From: Acidobacteriota bacterium
GTDB taxonomy: Bacteria; Acidobacteriota; Terriglobia; Bryobacterales; Bryobacteraceae
Length of the DNA stretch: 64,000 bases
Direction: 5' to 3'
Assembly: GCA_026394055.1 (NCBI GenBank)
Contig: JAPKYZ010000107.1
Location: 85,701-149,700 of the forward strand
A program made the position numbers and the translations under genes. Positions 15,791 through 25,159 of this stretch are shown here, in pieces. The notes below the pieces were generated by a model. The model had not been told where the DNA came from. It was given only the letters and a program-made list of their open reading frames with translations, and did not search any database. Numbering within the stretch: the stretch's first letter is position 1; every line of letters starts with the position of its first letter.

Positions 15791-17410
15791 ATGAAAACTT
15801 ACGACGTAGCGATTATCGGGTCCGGCGCCGCGGGCGGCATGACGGCGCATGTGTTGACGCAGGCGGGGCTGGATTGCGTGATGCTGGAGGCGGGGCCGAT
15901 GCGCTCTCCGGCGGAGTTCCCCGTGCACCGGCTGCGCCGCTGGAACCTGCCCTATCGCGGCCTGCGGGGCGACTACTTCCAGGAATGGTTGAATATGACC
16001 AACTTCCTGGCCGACGACAAGAAAGAGCCGTACTCCGTCGCCCCCGGCGGCCAGCCGTTCGAGTGGTGGCGCGTGCGCGCCGTGGGCGGCAAGAGCCTGT
16101 TCTGGGCCGGCGTAACACCTCGCTTCGGCCCCCACGAGTTCCAACCCAAGGACGACTTCGATACGCGCTGGCCATTGAAGTATGAAGACGTCGCGCCCTA
16201 CTACGACAAGGTGGAATCGCTGATCGGGGTTTCGAGCACGGTGGAAGCCGTGGGCGGTTTCCCGCTGAACAAAGGCTTGAAGCCGATGCGGCCCAAGCTG
16301 GCGGAGATCGTCTTCAAGCAGGCTGCGGAAAGCCTGGGCAAGGGGTTGAAGATGATCCCCATCCCCAAGGCCATCCTCACCGAGAATCACCGTGGCCGCC
16401 CGGCGTGCCATCACTGCGGCCCTTGTTGGCAAGGCTGCGATTCCGGGTCGAAGTTTGATTCGCTGCGCGTGTTTGTACAGGGCGCGCGCCGCACGGGCAA
16501 GTTGGAGCTGTTGACCGGCGCGCGGGTCCGTTCAATCGAAGTGAAAGAGGGGCAAGCCTCCGCCGTCCACTATTGGGACGTCACGGACAAGACCTATCGC
16601 AGCGTCCAAGCCAAGGCCTATGTGCTGGCCGCGGGCTGCATTGAGAGCGCCCAGATTCTGCTGAATTCGAAGATCGCCAACTCCAGTGGTCTCGTTGGCC
16701 GGTATCTCTCCGAACACCTCTACGCCAGCGTCGGCGGCTATCTGCCGCAATTGATGGGGCGCAAGGTGGTGAACGAAGACGGCAACGGCGCGCACGCCTT
16801 CATCCCGGACTTGACCGAGAACTGGCGGGGCAACAAGTTCATCCGCGGCTACCAGATCTTCCCCACCGGCGGGACGGGTGAGTTCACCTTCGCGGGCAAG
16901 AATCTGCCGGGCTTCGGCCAGCAGTGGAAGAAGTCGGTCCGCGACTACTACACCGCCAGTGCTGGTGTGACCTTCCAGGGCGAGGTGCTGCCCTATCGCG
17001 ACAACCGCGTCGAGATCGACGAGACCGTCAAGGACGACGCCGGCATCCCCGGCTTGCGCTTCCACTACCAGTGGCGCGACAACGAAGCGGCCATGTTCAA
17101 GGACATGATGGAGGTGGGCCAGGAGATGATGCAGAAGGCCGGGGCGGAGATGCTGCCGGTGGCAAACCCGAAGCCGCTCGAGTACGGCCACTCGATCCAC
17201 TACGTGGGCACGGCCCGCATGGGGCAGGACCCGAAGTCGAGCGTCGTCAACCCCTGGAATCAGGCACACGATGTGCCCAACCTGTTCATCAACGATGCGG
17301 CCACGTTTGTCACGGCTGGCAACCAGAACCCCACCATCACCATCCTGGCGTTGGCCATGCGGTCCAGTGAGCGTGTGGTGGATCTGCTGCGCCGCGGCGT
17401 CTGGGCGTAG
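15791..17410 (+). CDS. GMC-family FAD oxidoreductase (dehydrogenase large subunit)
   Basis: 539 residues. FAD-binding Rossmann motif GSGAAGG at residues 10-16 with LEAGP ending the second strand. Further GMC signatures are WGAV-like VGGKSLFWAG, a CHHCGPCWQGCDSG cysteine cluster in the middle and the C-terminal TAGNQNPTITILALAMR, where the active-site Asn and flavin contact lie. GMC enzymes of this subgroup oxidise sugars or alcohols and pair with a subunit-3 protein, as here. It lacks its own signal peptide and would be co-exported with that partner. The Cys cluster might hold an iron-sulfur or disulfide feature, as in related fructose and gluconate dehydrogenases. Substrate not predictable. 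Confidence 0.9.
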   Translation: MKTYDVAIIGSGAAGGMTAHVLTQAGLDCVMLEAGPMRSPAEFPVHRLRRWNLPYRGLRGDYFQEWLNMTNFLADDKKEPYSVAPGGQPFEWWRVRAVGGKSLFWAGVTPRFGPHEFQPKDDFDTRWPLKYEDVAPYYDKVESLIGVSSTVEAVGGFPLNKGLKPMRPKLAEIVFKQAAESLGKGLKMIPIPKAILTENHRGRPACHHCGPCWQGCDSGSKFDSLRVFVQGARRTGKLELLTGARVRSIEVKEGQASAVHYWDVTDKTYRSVQAKAYVLAAGCIESAQILLNSKIANSSGLVGRYLSEHLYASVGGYLPQLMGRKVVNEDGNGAHAFIPDLTENWRGNKFIRGYQIFPTGGTGEFTFAGKNLPGFGQQWKKSVRDYYTASAGVTFQGEVLPYRDNRVEIDETVKDDAGIPGLRFHYQWRDNEAAMFKDMMEVGQEMMQKAGAEMLPVANPKPLEYGHSIHYVGTARMGQDPKSSVVNPWNQAHDVPNLFINDAATFVTAGNQNPTITILALAMRSSERVVDLLRRGVWA

Positions 17411-17422
17411 CGCTTCCCCCGC

Positions 17423-18346
17423 ATGAGCATCACGCCCCGGGGCCTGCACATCGATTTCGAGCGCGCGGAGCGCAAGTGGCACGACGTGGTCCCCAAGATC
17501 GTGCCCACGCTCCGTTACTGGATGGAAGTGGAGGTGCACGTCTATGGCTTCTCCATCGCGGCCAACGTGCTGCTCAGCTTCTTTCCGTTCCTTATCGTTC
17601 TCGTGTCATTGTGCCGCTACGTCTTCCATTGGGACGCGGCGGAGCAGGCGATCTTTATTGCCTTGCATGACTACTTCCCGGGCGACACGGGCGACTTCCT
17701 GGTGCGCAACTTGACGGCCACGGTCAGCAAGCGTGGGCCATTTCAGGTGGGCTCGATTCTGCTGTTGCTGTTCACCGCCAACGGCATCTTTGAGCCCTTG
17801 GAAGTTGCCCTCAACCGTGCCTGGGGCATCCACAAGACGCGAAGCTTCTGGCGCAACCAACTGGTGAGCATGGGCCTCATCCTGGCTTGCGGAGCGCTAG
17901 CGGTGACCTCCACCGTGCTGACCGCCATGCAGGTGACTTGGCTGAAGCCGCTCGTCGGATCGGGCGGGTTGGCCACCGTGGCGGGCGTGGTGCTGTTCAA
18001 AGTGGCCGCCGTTCCGGCGACGGCGTTGGGGCTGTTCCTGGTCTATTGGGTGCTGCCCTTCGGACCGGTGCCGTGGCAGCGGGCGTTCAACGTCTCGGTG
18101 TGGGTCGCGCTGGCGCTGGAAGTAATGAAGTACCTCAACCTGCTGCTGTGGCCGGTGATGCGGCGGAAGCTGGAAGACGAGTACGGGCCGTTTGTGAACT
18201 CCGCCACTATTCTGGTGCTCAGTTTTCTGGCCTCCATGATTGTGATGGCCGGGGCGGAATGGACGGCTCGCCAGCCAATGCAGTCCGGTTCGGCGGAGAC
18301 GCTCGACAGTCCGGACGGCCCGGATTCAACTGAGCCGCGCGCGTAA
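17423..18346 (+). CDS. YihY/BrkB-family integral membrane protein
   Basis: 307 residues with about six membrane helices. The family's opening motif (YGFSIAANVLLSFFPFLIVL) and the central NLTATVSKRGPFQVGSILLLLF and ANGIFEPLEVALNRAWGI segments are present. The C-terminal motif NSATILVLSFLASMIVMAGAE is also typical. The family was once annotated as ribonuclease BN; that activity is now attributed to another protein, and the molecular role is unknown, though transport or envelope integrity is suspected. It begins 12 bases after the GMC gene on the same strand and may be cotranscribed with it. Confidence 0.88.
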   Translation: MSITPRGLHIDFERAERKWHDVVPKIVPTLRYWMEVEVHVYGFSIAANVLLSFFPFLIVLVSLCRYVFHWDAAEQAIFIALHDYFPGDTGDFLVRNLTATVSKRGPFQVGSILLLLFTANGIFEPLEVALNRAWGIHKTRSFWRNQLVSMGLILACGALAVTSTVLTAMQVTWLKPLVGSGGLATVAGVVLFKVAAVPATALGLFLVYWVLPFGPVPWQRAFNVSVWVALALEVMKYLNLLLWPVMRRKLEDEYGPFVNSATILVLSFLASMIVMAGAEWTARQPMQSGSAETLDSPDGPDSTEPRA

Positions 18347-18372
18347 GCAAGCGGTCCCTCGGCGACAGGCCG

Positions 18373-19029
18373 TTAGACCGCGTCGCTATCCCGGTTCAAG
18401 AGCTTTGCCCCGAAAGCACCGCCCAAGCTAGCCGCCACGCAATAGGTGAGGAACGACACAAACATCGCCACCAGCAGCGCCGCGCCCAACGCTTGCGAGT
18501 CCTTGGCGAACTCGGGCATCGTGGTCTGCACTTCGTGCCGCAGCGCATCGATCACTTGATCAAAGCCCACCGTCACGATCAGCGTGGTGAACAGCACCAT
18601 CAGGATCAGCGAGGCAAAGACTCCCGTGATCCAACCCAGCCGCGCTCCGTTCTTGATCGACAGCGATTGCCCGGTGCGGCGCATATAGAGCCACACCGCA
18701 AAAAAGCCTGAGCCGCCTGAGAGCAGCAGCGTCATGATGGCTTGCAACGGCTTGGGCAGCAACGCCGGAGCCAAGTTGATGACGAAGATGCCCAGGCCGG
18801 CCACCATCAGGCCAACGCGCACGGCCGTCGAGTTGTGGAAGCTGATCTCGGTGCTCAGCGCTTCCGGTGCGGCGGCGGTGGCGCTCAGCTCCACCGTGTC
18901 GGCCGGCGGAGCCTGCTCCACGCGCAGCGCCTCAATGGCGGGCTCGTCAAAGAGCGGCCGTCCACACTTGTGGCAAAACCGAGCCCCGTCCACCATCTGC
19001 GCGCCGCATGTGCAATATTCCGGTACCAC
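18373..19029 (-). CDS. Zinc-ribbon membrane protein of unknown function
   Basis: 218 residues from a GTG start at 19027-19029. The N-terminus holds one zinc ribbon, CTCGAQMVDGARFCHKCGRPL, with two CxC/CxxC knuckles. After an acidic linker come four hydrophobic segments (for example VGLMVAGLGIFVINLAPALL and LGAALLVAMFVSFLTYCVAA). Proteins of this zinc-ribbon plus transmembrane layout are common in Acidobacteria and have no assigned function. The gene is convergent with the BrkB-type gene and divergent from the dehydrogenase at 19087. Confidence 0.75.
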   Translation of the reverse strand: MVPEYCTCGAQMVDGARFCHKCGRPLFDEPAIEALRVEQAPPADTVELSATAAAPEALSTEISFHNSTAVRVGLMVAGLGIFVINLAPALLPKPLQAIMTLLLSGGSGFFAVWLYMRRTGQSLSIKNGARLGWITGVFASLILMVLFTTLIVTVGFDQVIDALRHEVQTTMPEFAKDSQALGAALLVAMFVSFLTYCVAASLGGAFGAKLLNRDSDAV

Positions 19030-19086
19030 GCCTCTAGTCTAGCGCCGCGCCGCGGGGAGAGACAGTCAGGCTACGATAGTGTTTTG

Positions 19087-20043
19087 ATGCGAGTCCTTGT
19101 TCTTGCCCGCCCCGATGCCCCGCAGTTGAGCGTCTTGAAGCAGCTCCCGGCCGATGTCGAAGTGTTTGCCGCGCCGTCAGCTGACCAGCTGATGCATGTC
19201 GTGGAAGGCGCGGATGTGATCGTGAATGGCAACCACCATGCTGGGGCGCTGGAAGCGCTGTGGCCTCACGCCAAGTCTCTGCGCTGGGTGCATTCGCTGT
19301 CGGCTGGTGTCGAGAGCATCGTCTTCCCGGCGCTGAAAGCCAGCCCGATTCCGCTCACCAATGCGCGCGGGGTGTACAAACGGTCGCTGGCGGAGTTTGC
19401 CATCTTCGGCATGCTGTGGTTCGCCAAAAACGCCCGGCGCCTCGTCGATCAGCAGGCCGCCTCCAGCTGGGAGCAGTGGGACTGCGAAGAGCTGACCGGC
19501 AAGACCTGCGCCATCTTGAGCTACGGCGCCATGGGGCAGGAGACCGCCCGTCGAGCCTCCGCCATGGGCATGAAGATCATCGCCACCCGCCGCCGCGTGG
19601 ATGCGCCGATTGACGACTTTGTCTCGAAGGTACTGCCGCCGTCTCAGACCGGCGATGCGATGGCGGAAGCCGATTATGTGGTCTGCTGCTCCCCGCTGAC
19701 GCCCGAGACGCACCACATGATCGGCGCCGCGGAGTTCGCTCGCATGAAGCCGCGCGGAGTGTTTCTGAATATCGGCCGCGGAGCCGTGGTAGATGAGGCG
19801 GCGTTGATTGATACGTTGCAGCGGCGCGCCATCAAGGGTGCGGCGCTCGATGTATTCGAAGTGGAGCCACTGCCGAAGGAGAGCCCGCTGTGGCTGCTCG
19901 ACAATGTGCTGCTCTCGCCGCACTGCACGGACCACACCGATACGTGGCAGTTTGAGACCGTGCAGTTCTTTGTGGACAACTTCCACCGCTTCGTCAAAGG
20001 CGAGCCGCTCGAGAATGTCGTAGACAAGGAGGCCGGCTACTAA
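19087..20043 (+). CDS. D-2-hydroxyacid dehydrogenase
   Basis: 318 residues from ATG 19087; the frame extends further upstream but that part overlaps the divergent zinc-ribbon gene and is not needed for the fold. The NAD-binding loop is SYGAMGQETARRASAMG, a GxGxxG variant in which the first Gly is Tyr-flanked. Active-site segments CSPLTPETHHMIG (Arg/Thr region), NIGRGAVVDEAAL and LLSPHCTDHT (catalytic His) are all present. Family members reduce 2-keto acids or oxidise glycerate-like hydroxyacids in the cytosol. It is translationally coupled to the next gene (TAATG, one-base overlap), a serine/threonine dehydratase, which suggests shared 2-keto-acid chemistry. Confidence 0.88.
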   Translation: MRVLVLARPDAPQLSVLKQLPADVEVFAAPSADQLMHVVEGADVIVNGNHHAGALEALWPHAKSLRWVHSLSAGVESIVFPALKASPIPLTNARGVYKRSLAEFAIFGMLWFAKNARRLVDQQAASSWEQWDCEELTGKTCAILSYGAMGQETARRASAMGMKIIATRRRVDAPIDDFVSKVLPPSQTGDAMAEADYVVCCSPLTPETHHMIGAAEFARMKPRGVFLNIGRGAVVDEAALIDTLQRRAIKGAALDVFEVEPLPKESPLWLLDNVLLSPHCTDHTDTWQFETVQFFVDNFHRFVKGEPLENVVDKEAGY

Positions 20044-20993
20044 TGCCCGTCACCGCAGAAGGTATTCGCGCCGCCGCCGAACGCATCCGGCCGGTCGCCA
20101 AACAGACGCCCGTGATGACGTCGCGATCGTTTGATCGCGCCTCCGGCGTGGCGGCATTTTTCAAGTGCGAGAATTTCCAGACCGGCGGCGCCTTCAAGAT
20201 TCGCGGCGCGATGAACTTTGTCTTCTCGTTGACCCCAGAGCAGCGGGCCACGGGTGTGGTGGCCTTTTCATCTGGGAACCACGCACAAGCAGTCGCCATT
20301 GCCGCCCGGGAAGCGGGGATCAAGGCGACGCTGGTGATGCCGCTCGATGCACCACAGGCGAAGCTGGAATCAACGCGCGACGCTGGTGGCGTCATCGTCA
20401 CCTATGACCGCTATCGCGAAAACCGTGAAGCGATCGGCAAGGCGATTGCGGACGAAACCGGCGCTACGCTGATCCCGCCCTTTGATCACGAATGGGTCGT
20501 CACGGGGCAGGGAACGGCCGGTCTCGAATTGATGGAGCAGGTGCCCGGTCTCGACACGCTGGTGGTGTGCCTGGGCGGTGGCGGCTTGACGGCCGGTTGC
20601 GCCGTGATCGCCAAGTCGATCAACCCGAACATCCGCGTCTTTGGTGTCGAGCCGGCCGCGGGCAACGACTATTGGCTGTCGCGCCAGAAGGGCGAGCCGG
20701 TGGAGATCCCCGTGCCGCAAACCATCGCCGATGGCTTAATGACCACCAAGCCCGGCCGCGTGACGTTTCCCTTGATCCAGGAACTGGTGGAAGACATCCT
20801 GCTGGTGACCGACGATGAACTGTTGGCCACCATGAAGCTGATGCTGGCCCGCATGAAGATGCTGGCGGAGCCTTCCGGCGCCGCTGCCGCTGCGGCAGTT
20901 CTCCATGGCAAGCTGCCGCCAGGATGCCAGCGTGTGGGTGTGCTGGTCTCCGGTGGCAATGTCGATCTGGCGCTGTTAAGCCGTCTGGCCTGA
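20043..20993 (+). CDS. PLP-dependent threonine/serine dehydratase
   Basis: 316 residues, the size of the catabolic (non-allosteric) dehydratases without a C-terminal regulatory domain. The PLP lysine lies in GGAFKIRGAMN, the family's S/T-x-K-x-R-G site with Gly-Gly ahead of it. Residues SSGNHAQ bind the cofactor phosphate side and LGGGGLTAG is the tetraglycine phosphate loop. The enzyme deaminates threonine to 2-oxobutanoate, serine to pyruvate or hydroxyaspartate-like substrates. Its coupling to a D-2-hydroxyacid dehydrogenase suggests the keto acid product is then reduced, which is inference. Confidence 0.9.
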   Translation: MPVTAEGIRAAAERIRPVAKQTPVMTSRSFDRASGVAAFFKCENFQTGGAFKIRGAMNFVFSLTPEQRATGVVAFSSGNHAQAVAIAAREAGIKATLVMPLDAPQAKLESTRDAGGVIVTYDRYRENREAIGKAIADETGATLIPPFDHEWVVTGQGTAGLELMEQVPGLDTLVVCLGGGGLTAGCAVIAKSINPNIRVFGVEPAAGNDYWLSRQKGEPVEIPVPQTIADGLMTTKPGRVTFPLIQELVEDILLVTDDELLATMKLMLARMKMLAEPSGAAAAAAVLHGKLPPGCQRVGVLVSGGNVDLALLSRLA

Positions 20994-20997
20994 CCCG

Positions 20998-22002
20998 CTA
21001 TCGCAGCGTGGCTGAATAGCGGACAGTCACCGCAGTCTTGGCGGGAATCCAGCGATAGCCCGGTACGCCGAACAGTTCCTTACGCTCGATCATGGCGCGG
21101 CGCGATTCCGGGAAGGGTGACGCCCCAAATTCCAGGCCCCGCGTCATCGTGCGGCCATTCCAGGGCGGTGCTGTGCGGGCGTGGCATTCATCCCAGATGC
21201 CCAACCACGGGAAGTCCGTGCGCTTCCAGCGGTAGGTCAATGTCAGGCCCTTGGCGGAGGCGTGGAAGTACGCTTCGTCGCGGTGCGGGTCCATCAGCAC
21301 GGTCGCGAAGCCCGCGGCCACATCATCACGCCAGTAGGTGGTCAGGTCGTGCGTCTTGCCGTCGACGCCCGGCATGTGGGGCCAATCGAAATCCTTGCCG
21401 ATGGCCATCTTGCCCTTGCGCTCGGTGAAGTCCGATTCAAAGGTGCGGCAGCGTGTGCCGGGCGTTTCAAACTTGGTGACGCCGCGCTCTAGGAAAGGCG
21501 GCCCCAGGGTGACGTGCTGGGTCCAGGCCACCGGCCGGTCGAGCGGAGCCAGATTGGTGACGGTCTCTTCGAACCGCAGCGTGTCTCCATCGAGCGTCAA
21601 CCGCCGCGAAAAGTCCAGCTGCGCCCCCGGCATCCGGCAGCGCGCCACCATGCCCCCGGCAGTCTCCTCGAACCCATGCCGCACCACGTTCGCCTCACCG
21701 TGCACGGTCATCCCCGCAGCCGCTTCTTCGGGCGTCGGAGCACCAAACAGGTCCAGGCAAAGGTTGTGCCCCATGATCCCGGTCAGCAGCTTGCTTTCGG
21801 CGTTGCCGCCATATTCAGGATGCTTGGCCGCGTCGTAGGAGGACGGCTCAATCGACGGCCACGGCGGCGTCCACAGCGGATTGACGCCCGAAGCCAGGTG
21901 AGTGATGGCGGCAATGTGCCCGCCTTCCTGCATCACCGTGACGCGCAGCAGATTGTTCTCGATGGTGGCGGCTTGACGCCCGCGATAGCTGGTAGTGTTC
22001 AC
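20998..22002 (-). CDS. Galactose-mutarotase-like (aldose-epimerase superfamily) protein
   Basis: 334 residues, read from GTG 22000-22002. The chain has the beta-supersandwich rhythm of aldose 1-epimerase relatives: an early LLRVTVMQEGGHIAAITH, a DGDTLRFEETVTNLAP strand pair, then VAWTQHVTLGPPFLE, where the conserved His of the family lies. No signal peptide is present, so it is cytosolic. It may interconvert or sense sugar anomers. The resemblance is at superfamily level only, and the enzymatic activity could differ. Convergent with the dehydratase; its start faces the next plus-strand gene with 35 bases between. Confidence 0.6.
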   Translation of the reverse strand: MNTTSYRGRQAATIENNLLRVTVMQEGGHIAAITHLASGVNPLWTPPWPSIEPSSYDAAKHPEYGGNAESKLLTGIMGHNLCLDLFGAPTPEEAAAGMTVHGEANVVRHGFEETAGGMVARCRMPGAQLDFSRRLTLDGDTLRFEETVTNLAPLDRPVAWTQHVTLGPPFLERGVTKFETPGTRCRTFESDFTERKGKMAIGKDFDWPHMPGVDGKTHDLTTYWRDDVAAGFATVLMDPHRDEAYFHASAKGLTLTYRWKRTDFPWLGIWDECHARTAPPWNGRTMTRGLEFGASPFPESRRAMIERKELFGVPGYRWIPAKTAVTVRYSATLR

Positions 22003-22037
22003 GCGCCTATGAGCATACCGCCTGTTAGCCTAAGACT

Positions 22038-22589
22038 GTGATCTGGCTACTGCTGCTGGCGCTCGATCCTTTCTGGGTCACCAAACCGGTTCAGGATTGG
22101 ACCGACGTGCAAATCGCCAGCCTGCTGTCCGATTCCCCGTGGGGCACCATGGCCGAGGACACGGCGGGCGGAACCTTGGGCGCGCTGCCGGTCTATCTCG
22201 CCTCCGCGAAGCCCGTCCGGTTGGCCGAACAGGAATCGCGCCGCCGCAAGAGCGCCGAGATGGATCCCGAACTGGAAGACCTGTTGAAGCAGAACGTCGT
22301 GATCGTGGGCGTTCTGATCCGGAATCTGAATGTCTTCGCCGAGGGGCCAGAGATCAAGGCGATGGAAGAGCAGAGCCTCATGATCGTCGGCAAGAAGAAG
22401 ATCAAGGCCGCCGGTCACTTGCCCCCCACTCCCACCGACCCAACGCTCCGCCTAGTCTTCCCCCGGCCCGATCTCGCCGGAGTGAAAGAACTCCGCTTCG
22501 AACTCTACCTGCCTGGCGTCACCGGCAACTACCGCAACGCTCGGTTCTTCCCGCGCGACATGGTTTTCAAGGGCGAGTTGACGTATTAG
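22038..22589 (+). CDS. Hypothetical exported protein
   Basis: 183 residues from GTG 22038. It begins with a short hydrophobic stretch (MIWLLLLALDPFWV) that could be a weak signal or anchor, followed by a soluble domain. Its central part, NLNVFAEGPEIKAMEEQSLMI, and its end, ARFFPRDMVFKGELTY, suggest a small beta-rich domain. It matches no family I recognise; similar proteins with this ending occur in acidobacteria as uncharacterised exported proteins. Coding character is supported by consistent third-position GC and a natural stop before the convergent TonB-family gene. Confidence 0.6.
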   Translation: MIWLLLLALDPFWVTKPVQDWTDVQIASLLSDSPWGTMAEDTAGGTLGALPVYLASAKPVRLAEQESRRRKSAEMDPELEDLLKQNVVIVGVLIRNLNVFAEGPEIKAMEEQSLMIVGKKKIKAAGHLPPTPTDPTLRLVFPRPDLAGVKELRFELYLPGVTGNYRNARFFPRDMVFKGELTY

Positions 22590-22614
22590 GCGCCACCAGT
22601 GCGCCGCTGCCCGG

Positions 22615-23646
22615 CTAATGCCGAACGAGTTCGGGTTTCAGTTTTTGTGCCTTGGCGAGTTGGCTGCTGGTCAGTTGGGCGGCCAATTCGCTAAAAGCAG
22701 TTTTGGCTTCCGGCAAGCCTTGATCGGCGGCCAGCTCCAGATAGGCGGCGGCTTCAACCAGATCACGCTCACTGCGCTTAGCCTTTTCCTGGAGGATGTT
22801 TGCCAGCCGGTACTGGCACTCGGGTTTGCCGCCAAACGCGCATCTCTGGAAGTACGTGCGAGCTTCCGCCGCGCCTTCCGGATTGGTCTGCAGTTGTTTG
22901 CCGAGGAAGTACTGCGCCAGGTGGCTGCCATACTTCGCGGCCAAACGCATCTGGGCCATGCCTTGCTCCGGATCACGGGGTAATAGCCGGCCCTCAATCC
23001 GGCGAAGAGCCGCTTCATAGAGTGCGGGTCCATATCTGGCCGCCGCCGCCCTTTCGACCAGCGCGACTGCTGCCTCAGGGTCTCGAGGCAACTTATCGCC
23101 GTTCATCCGCCAAGCAGCCTCAATAAAGACTGCCGGAGCATAGTCCTGTTGGGACAACTTCAAAATGGTCTCAACCGCCTTGGTCGCCACCGGTGCCGGC
23201 ACATCGCGCCGGGCAATCTGATCCATCGCCCGGTTGAACGAAGTCCGCTTCTCTTCGGCTTTTCGATCAAAGGTCAGTCCCTCCAATCGAAACTGGACCT
23301 CAATGGTGGCGCGAACAGGAACGGGCTGGCCATCTTTGAGGCCGGGCTTGAATCTCCACTTCCGGATCGCCTCTTGCGCCTTCTCGTCCAGGCCATAGCC
23401 CAAAGAACTGGAGACGGACAAAGTGGTGACTTGGCCTTCCTTGGAGATGACCGCCTCCAGTGCGACGATGCCTTGGATGCGTTCCGCCAGGGCCTCCGGC
23501 GTGTAGCCCGGCTCCACCTTGCGGGTCAAGACGGGAGGGGTAATTCCGGGGCCAATGGGCACGGGCGTCTCCGGCGGCTCCTGAGACGCCCGTGCCGCGC
23601 CAGCCAGCGTTACGACTAGAGCGAAATTGGCCGCCAAACGCTTCAT
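22615..23646 (-). CDS. Exported TonB-family protein with Sel1/TPR-like repeats
   Basis: 343 residues starting at MKRLAANFALVVTLAGAARA, a Sec signal. Residues about 35-125 form a TonB C-terminal-like domain (PVLTRKVEPGYTPEALAERI, VSSSLGYGLDEKAQEAIRKW, RATIEVQF), which lacks a transmembrane anchor and the Pro-rich spacer of true TonB. The second half has Sel1-like short helical repeats (YGPALYEAALRRIEGRLLPR and LAQYFLGKQL), typical of protein interaction. This exported TonB-domain plus Sel1 arrangement is common in acidobacteria. It is probably periplasmic and not an energy transducer itself. Confidence 0.75.
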   Translation of the reverse strand: MKRLAANFALVVTLAGAARASQEPPETPVPIGPGITPPVLTRKVEPGYTPEALAERIQGIVALEAVISKEGQVTTLSVSSSLGYGLDEKAQEAIRKWRFKPGLKDGQPVPVRATIEVQFRLEGLTFDRKAEEKRTSFNRAMDQIARRDVPAPVATKAVETILKLSQQDYAPAVFIEAAWRMNGDKLPRDPEAAVALVERAAAARYGPALYEAALRRIEGRLLPRDPEQGMAQMRLAAKYGSHLAQYFLGKQLQTNPEGAAEARTYFQRCAFGGKPECQYRLANILQEKAKRSERDLVEAAAYLELAADQGLPEAKTAFSELAAQLTSSQLAKAQKLKPELVRH

Positions 23647-23693
23647 CGGACTTTCGCGCTACCCGGACTCGAAGCTATGCCGCGCCGCTGGGC

Positions 23694-25109
23694 CTACGCC
23701 TTCTTCTTGGCTGCCGGGGCCGCTTCGCTCTTGCCCATCTTGTCGATCTCGTTGAAGTAGACGCGGCGGCCTTCGTCCATGGCGAGGTTGGCCAGGATGA
23801 CGGCGCTCGAATCAGCCAAGCCCACTTCGAGATCAGCCTTCGGCTTGGTGCCGCGCTTGCAATCGTTGAGGAAGCTTTCCATCGCCACGTCAACCGGATT
23901 GCGGTCTTCTTCGGGCAGGGAAACACCCTTCTTGTAGAGCCACAGCTTGGCGAACTTCAGTTCCTTTTCGAGGAAGCTTTCGTTGCCCTTCATGGCGTCC
24001 CGATCCAGTAGGATCGGCAGCGCGGTCTGGCCCTTGCCGGTGGAGGCGAGCGACGCCGTCGCCGGAGCGCCTTCCTTCTTTTCGCCGCTGCGCTTGGGCG
24101 GGTTGGCTTCGACAAACCACAAGCCCAGTGCCGGTTCCTTGTCGGTGCCGACCGTGATGTGGATGGTGCCGGCGGTGCCCATGATCATTTCACCGAACTG
24201 GGTGCGCTGGCCGCCGAACAGCGGGCAATGCTCGTTGGTGGAATTCGAGCTGTAGACCAGCTTCTGGCCCTTGGGGTACTTGAAGATCAGCTGGATGTTG
24301 TCGTACACATCGCGGCCGTCCTTCATTGAATCGAGGCCACCGACGCCGACCACGAACTCCGGGTTGGACCCGAACATGCGGTCCGCCACATCGATCTGGT
24401 GCGAAGCCAGTTCCGCCACCAGGCCACCGGAGAACTTGCGGAACAGGCGCCAGTTGGCGATCTCCCACAGTTCCTTCGACTGTCCCGCCGCCTGCGGCTT
24501 CATGCGCCAGGCGCCCAGCGGGCCGCGGTGCCACTGCGCGTACACATGTTGCACGTCGCCAATCATGCCCTTGTCGATCATCTGGCGGGCGGCATCATAA
24601 AACTTCGAGTAGCGGCGCTGCAGGCCCACCTGCAGCACTTGCTTCGGCTTGGAATTCGACAGCGCGCGGAGGGCGTGCACTTCCTGCGGCGTGAATACCA
24701 GCGACTTCTCGCAGAACACGTGCTTACCGGCTTCAAGCGCGTCCTTGGTGACCGGGAAGTGCGTAAACAGCGGCGTAGCAATGCAGACGGCGTCAATGTT
24801 CTTGTCCGCCAGCATCTCGCGATAGTCCTTGTAGAGCTTGGGGTCGGTGCCAATGGCGGCCGCGCCTTTGCGGGCATTCTCCTCCACGATGTCGGCGATG
24901 GCGACGCAGCGGCCATTGTCGAGCCCCTTCATGTGGCCCAGCAGGTACTGGCCACGGCCACCCGATCCGATGAAGCCGTAGTTGACGACGTCGTTGGCGG
25001 CTTTCACTTTCGAAATGAACGGAGCGGCCAGAGCCGCCGCGGCAACGGCCTTGGTGGCGGTGCGGCGCGTGGGGTTAGATTCAGGGGTGGGCGTGGAAGA
25101 GTTCGACAC
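23694..25109 (-). CDS. Tat-exported Gfo/Idh/MocA-family oxidoreductase
   Basis: 471 residues from GTG 25107-25109, preceded by GAGG seven bases upstream. A twin-arginine signal (NPTRRTATKAVAAAALAAPF) exports it folded with its cofactor. The Rossmann start VNYGFIGSGGRGQYLLGHM binds NAD(P), and the family's catalytic motif is CEKSLVFTPQEV, an EKP variant with Ser in place of Pro. Family members oxidise or epimerise sugars, inositols or glycosides. Exported members of this type are abundant in planctomycetes and acidobacteria, often next to sugar isomerase-like genes, as at 26558 here. Confidence 0.85.
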   Translation of the reverse strand: MSNSSTPTPESNPTRRTATKAVAAAALAAPFISKVKAANDVVNYGFIGSGGRGQYLLGHMKGLDNGRCVAIADIVEENARKGAAAIGTDPKLYKDYREMLADKNIDAVCIATPLFTHFPVTKDALEAGKHVFCEKSLVFTPQEVHALRALSNSKPKQVLQVGLQRRYSKFYDAARQMIDKGMIGDVQHVYAQWHRGPLGAWRMKPQAAGQSKELWEIANWRLFRKFSGGLVAELASHQIDVADRMFGSNPEFVVGVGGLDSMKDGRDVYDNIQLIFKYPKGQKLVYSSNSTNEHCPLFGGQRTQFGEMIMGTAGTIHITVGTDKEPALGLWFVEANPPKRSGEKKEGAPATASLASTGKGQTALPILLDRDAMKGNESFLEKELKFAKLWLYKKGVSLPEEDRNPVDVAMESFLNDCKRGTKPKADLEVGLADSSAVILANLAMDEGRRVYFNEIDKMGKSEAAPAAKKKA

Positions 25110-25159
25110 GGAGATACCTCGTGATGGATTTTAATCCATCAGTCTATCAAGTTGGGGGG

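Noticed and set aside
17423..18346. Ribonuclease BN
   Set aside because: The BrkB/YihY family was once named so, but that enzyme activity is not supported for this membrane family.
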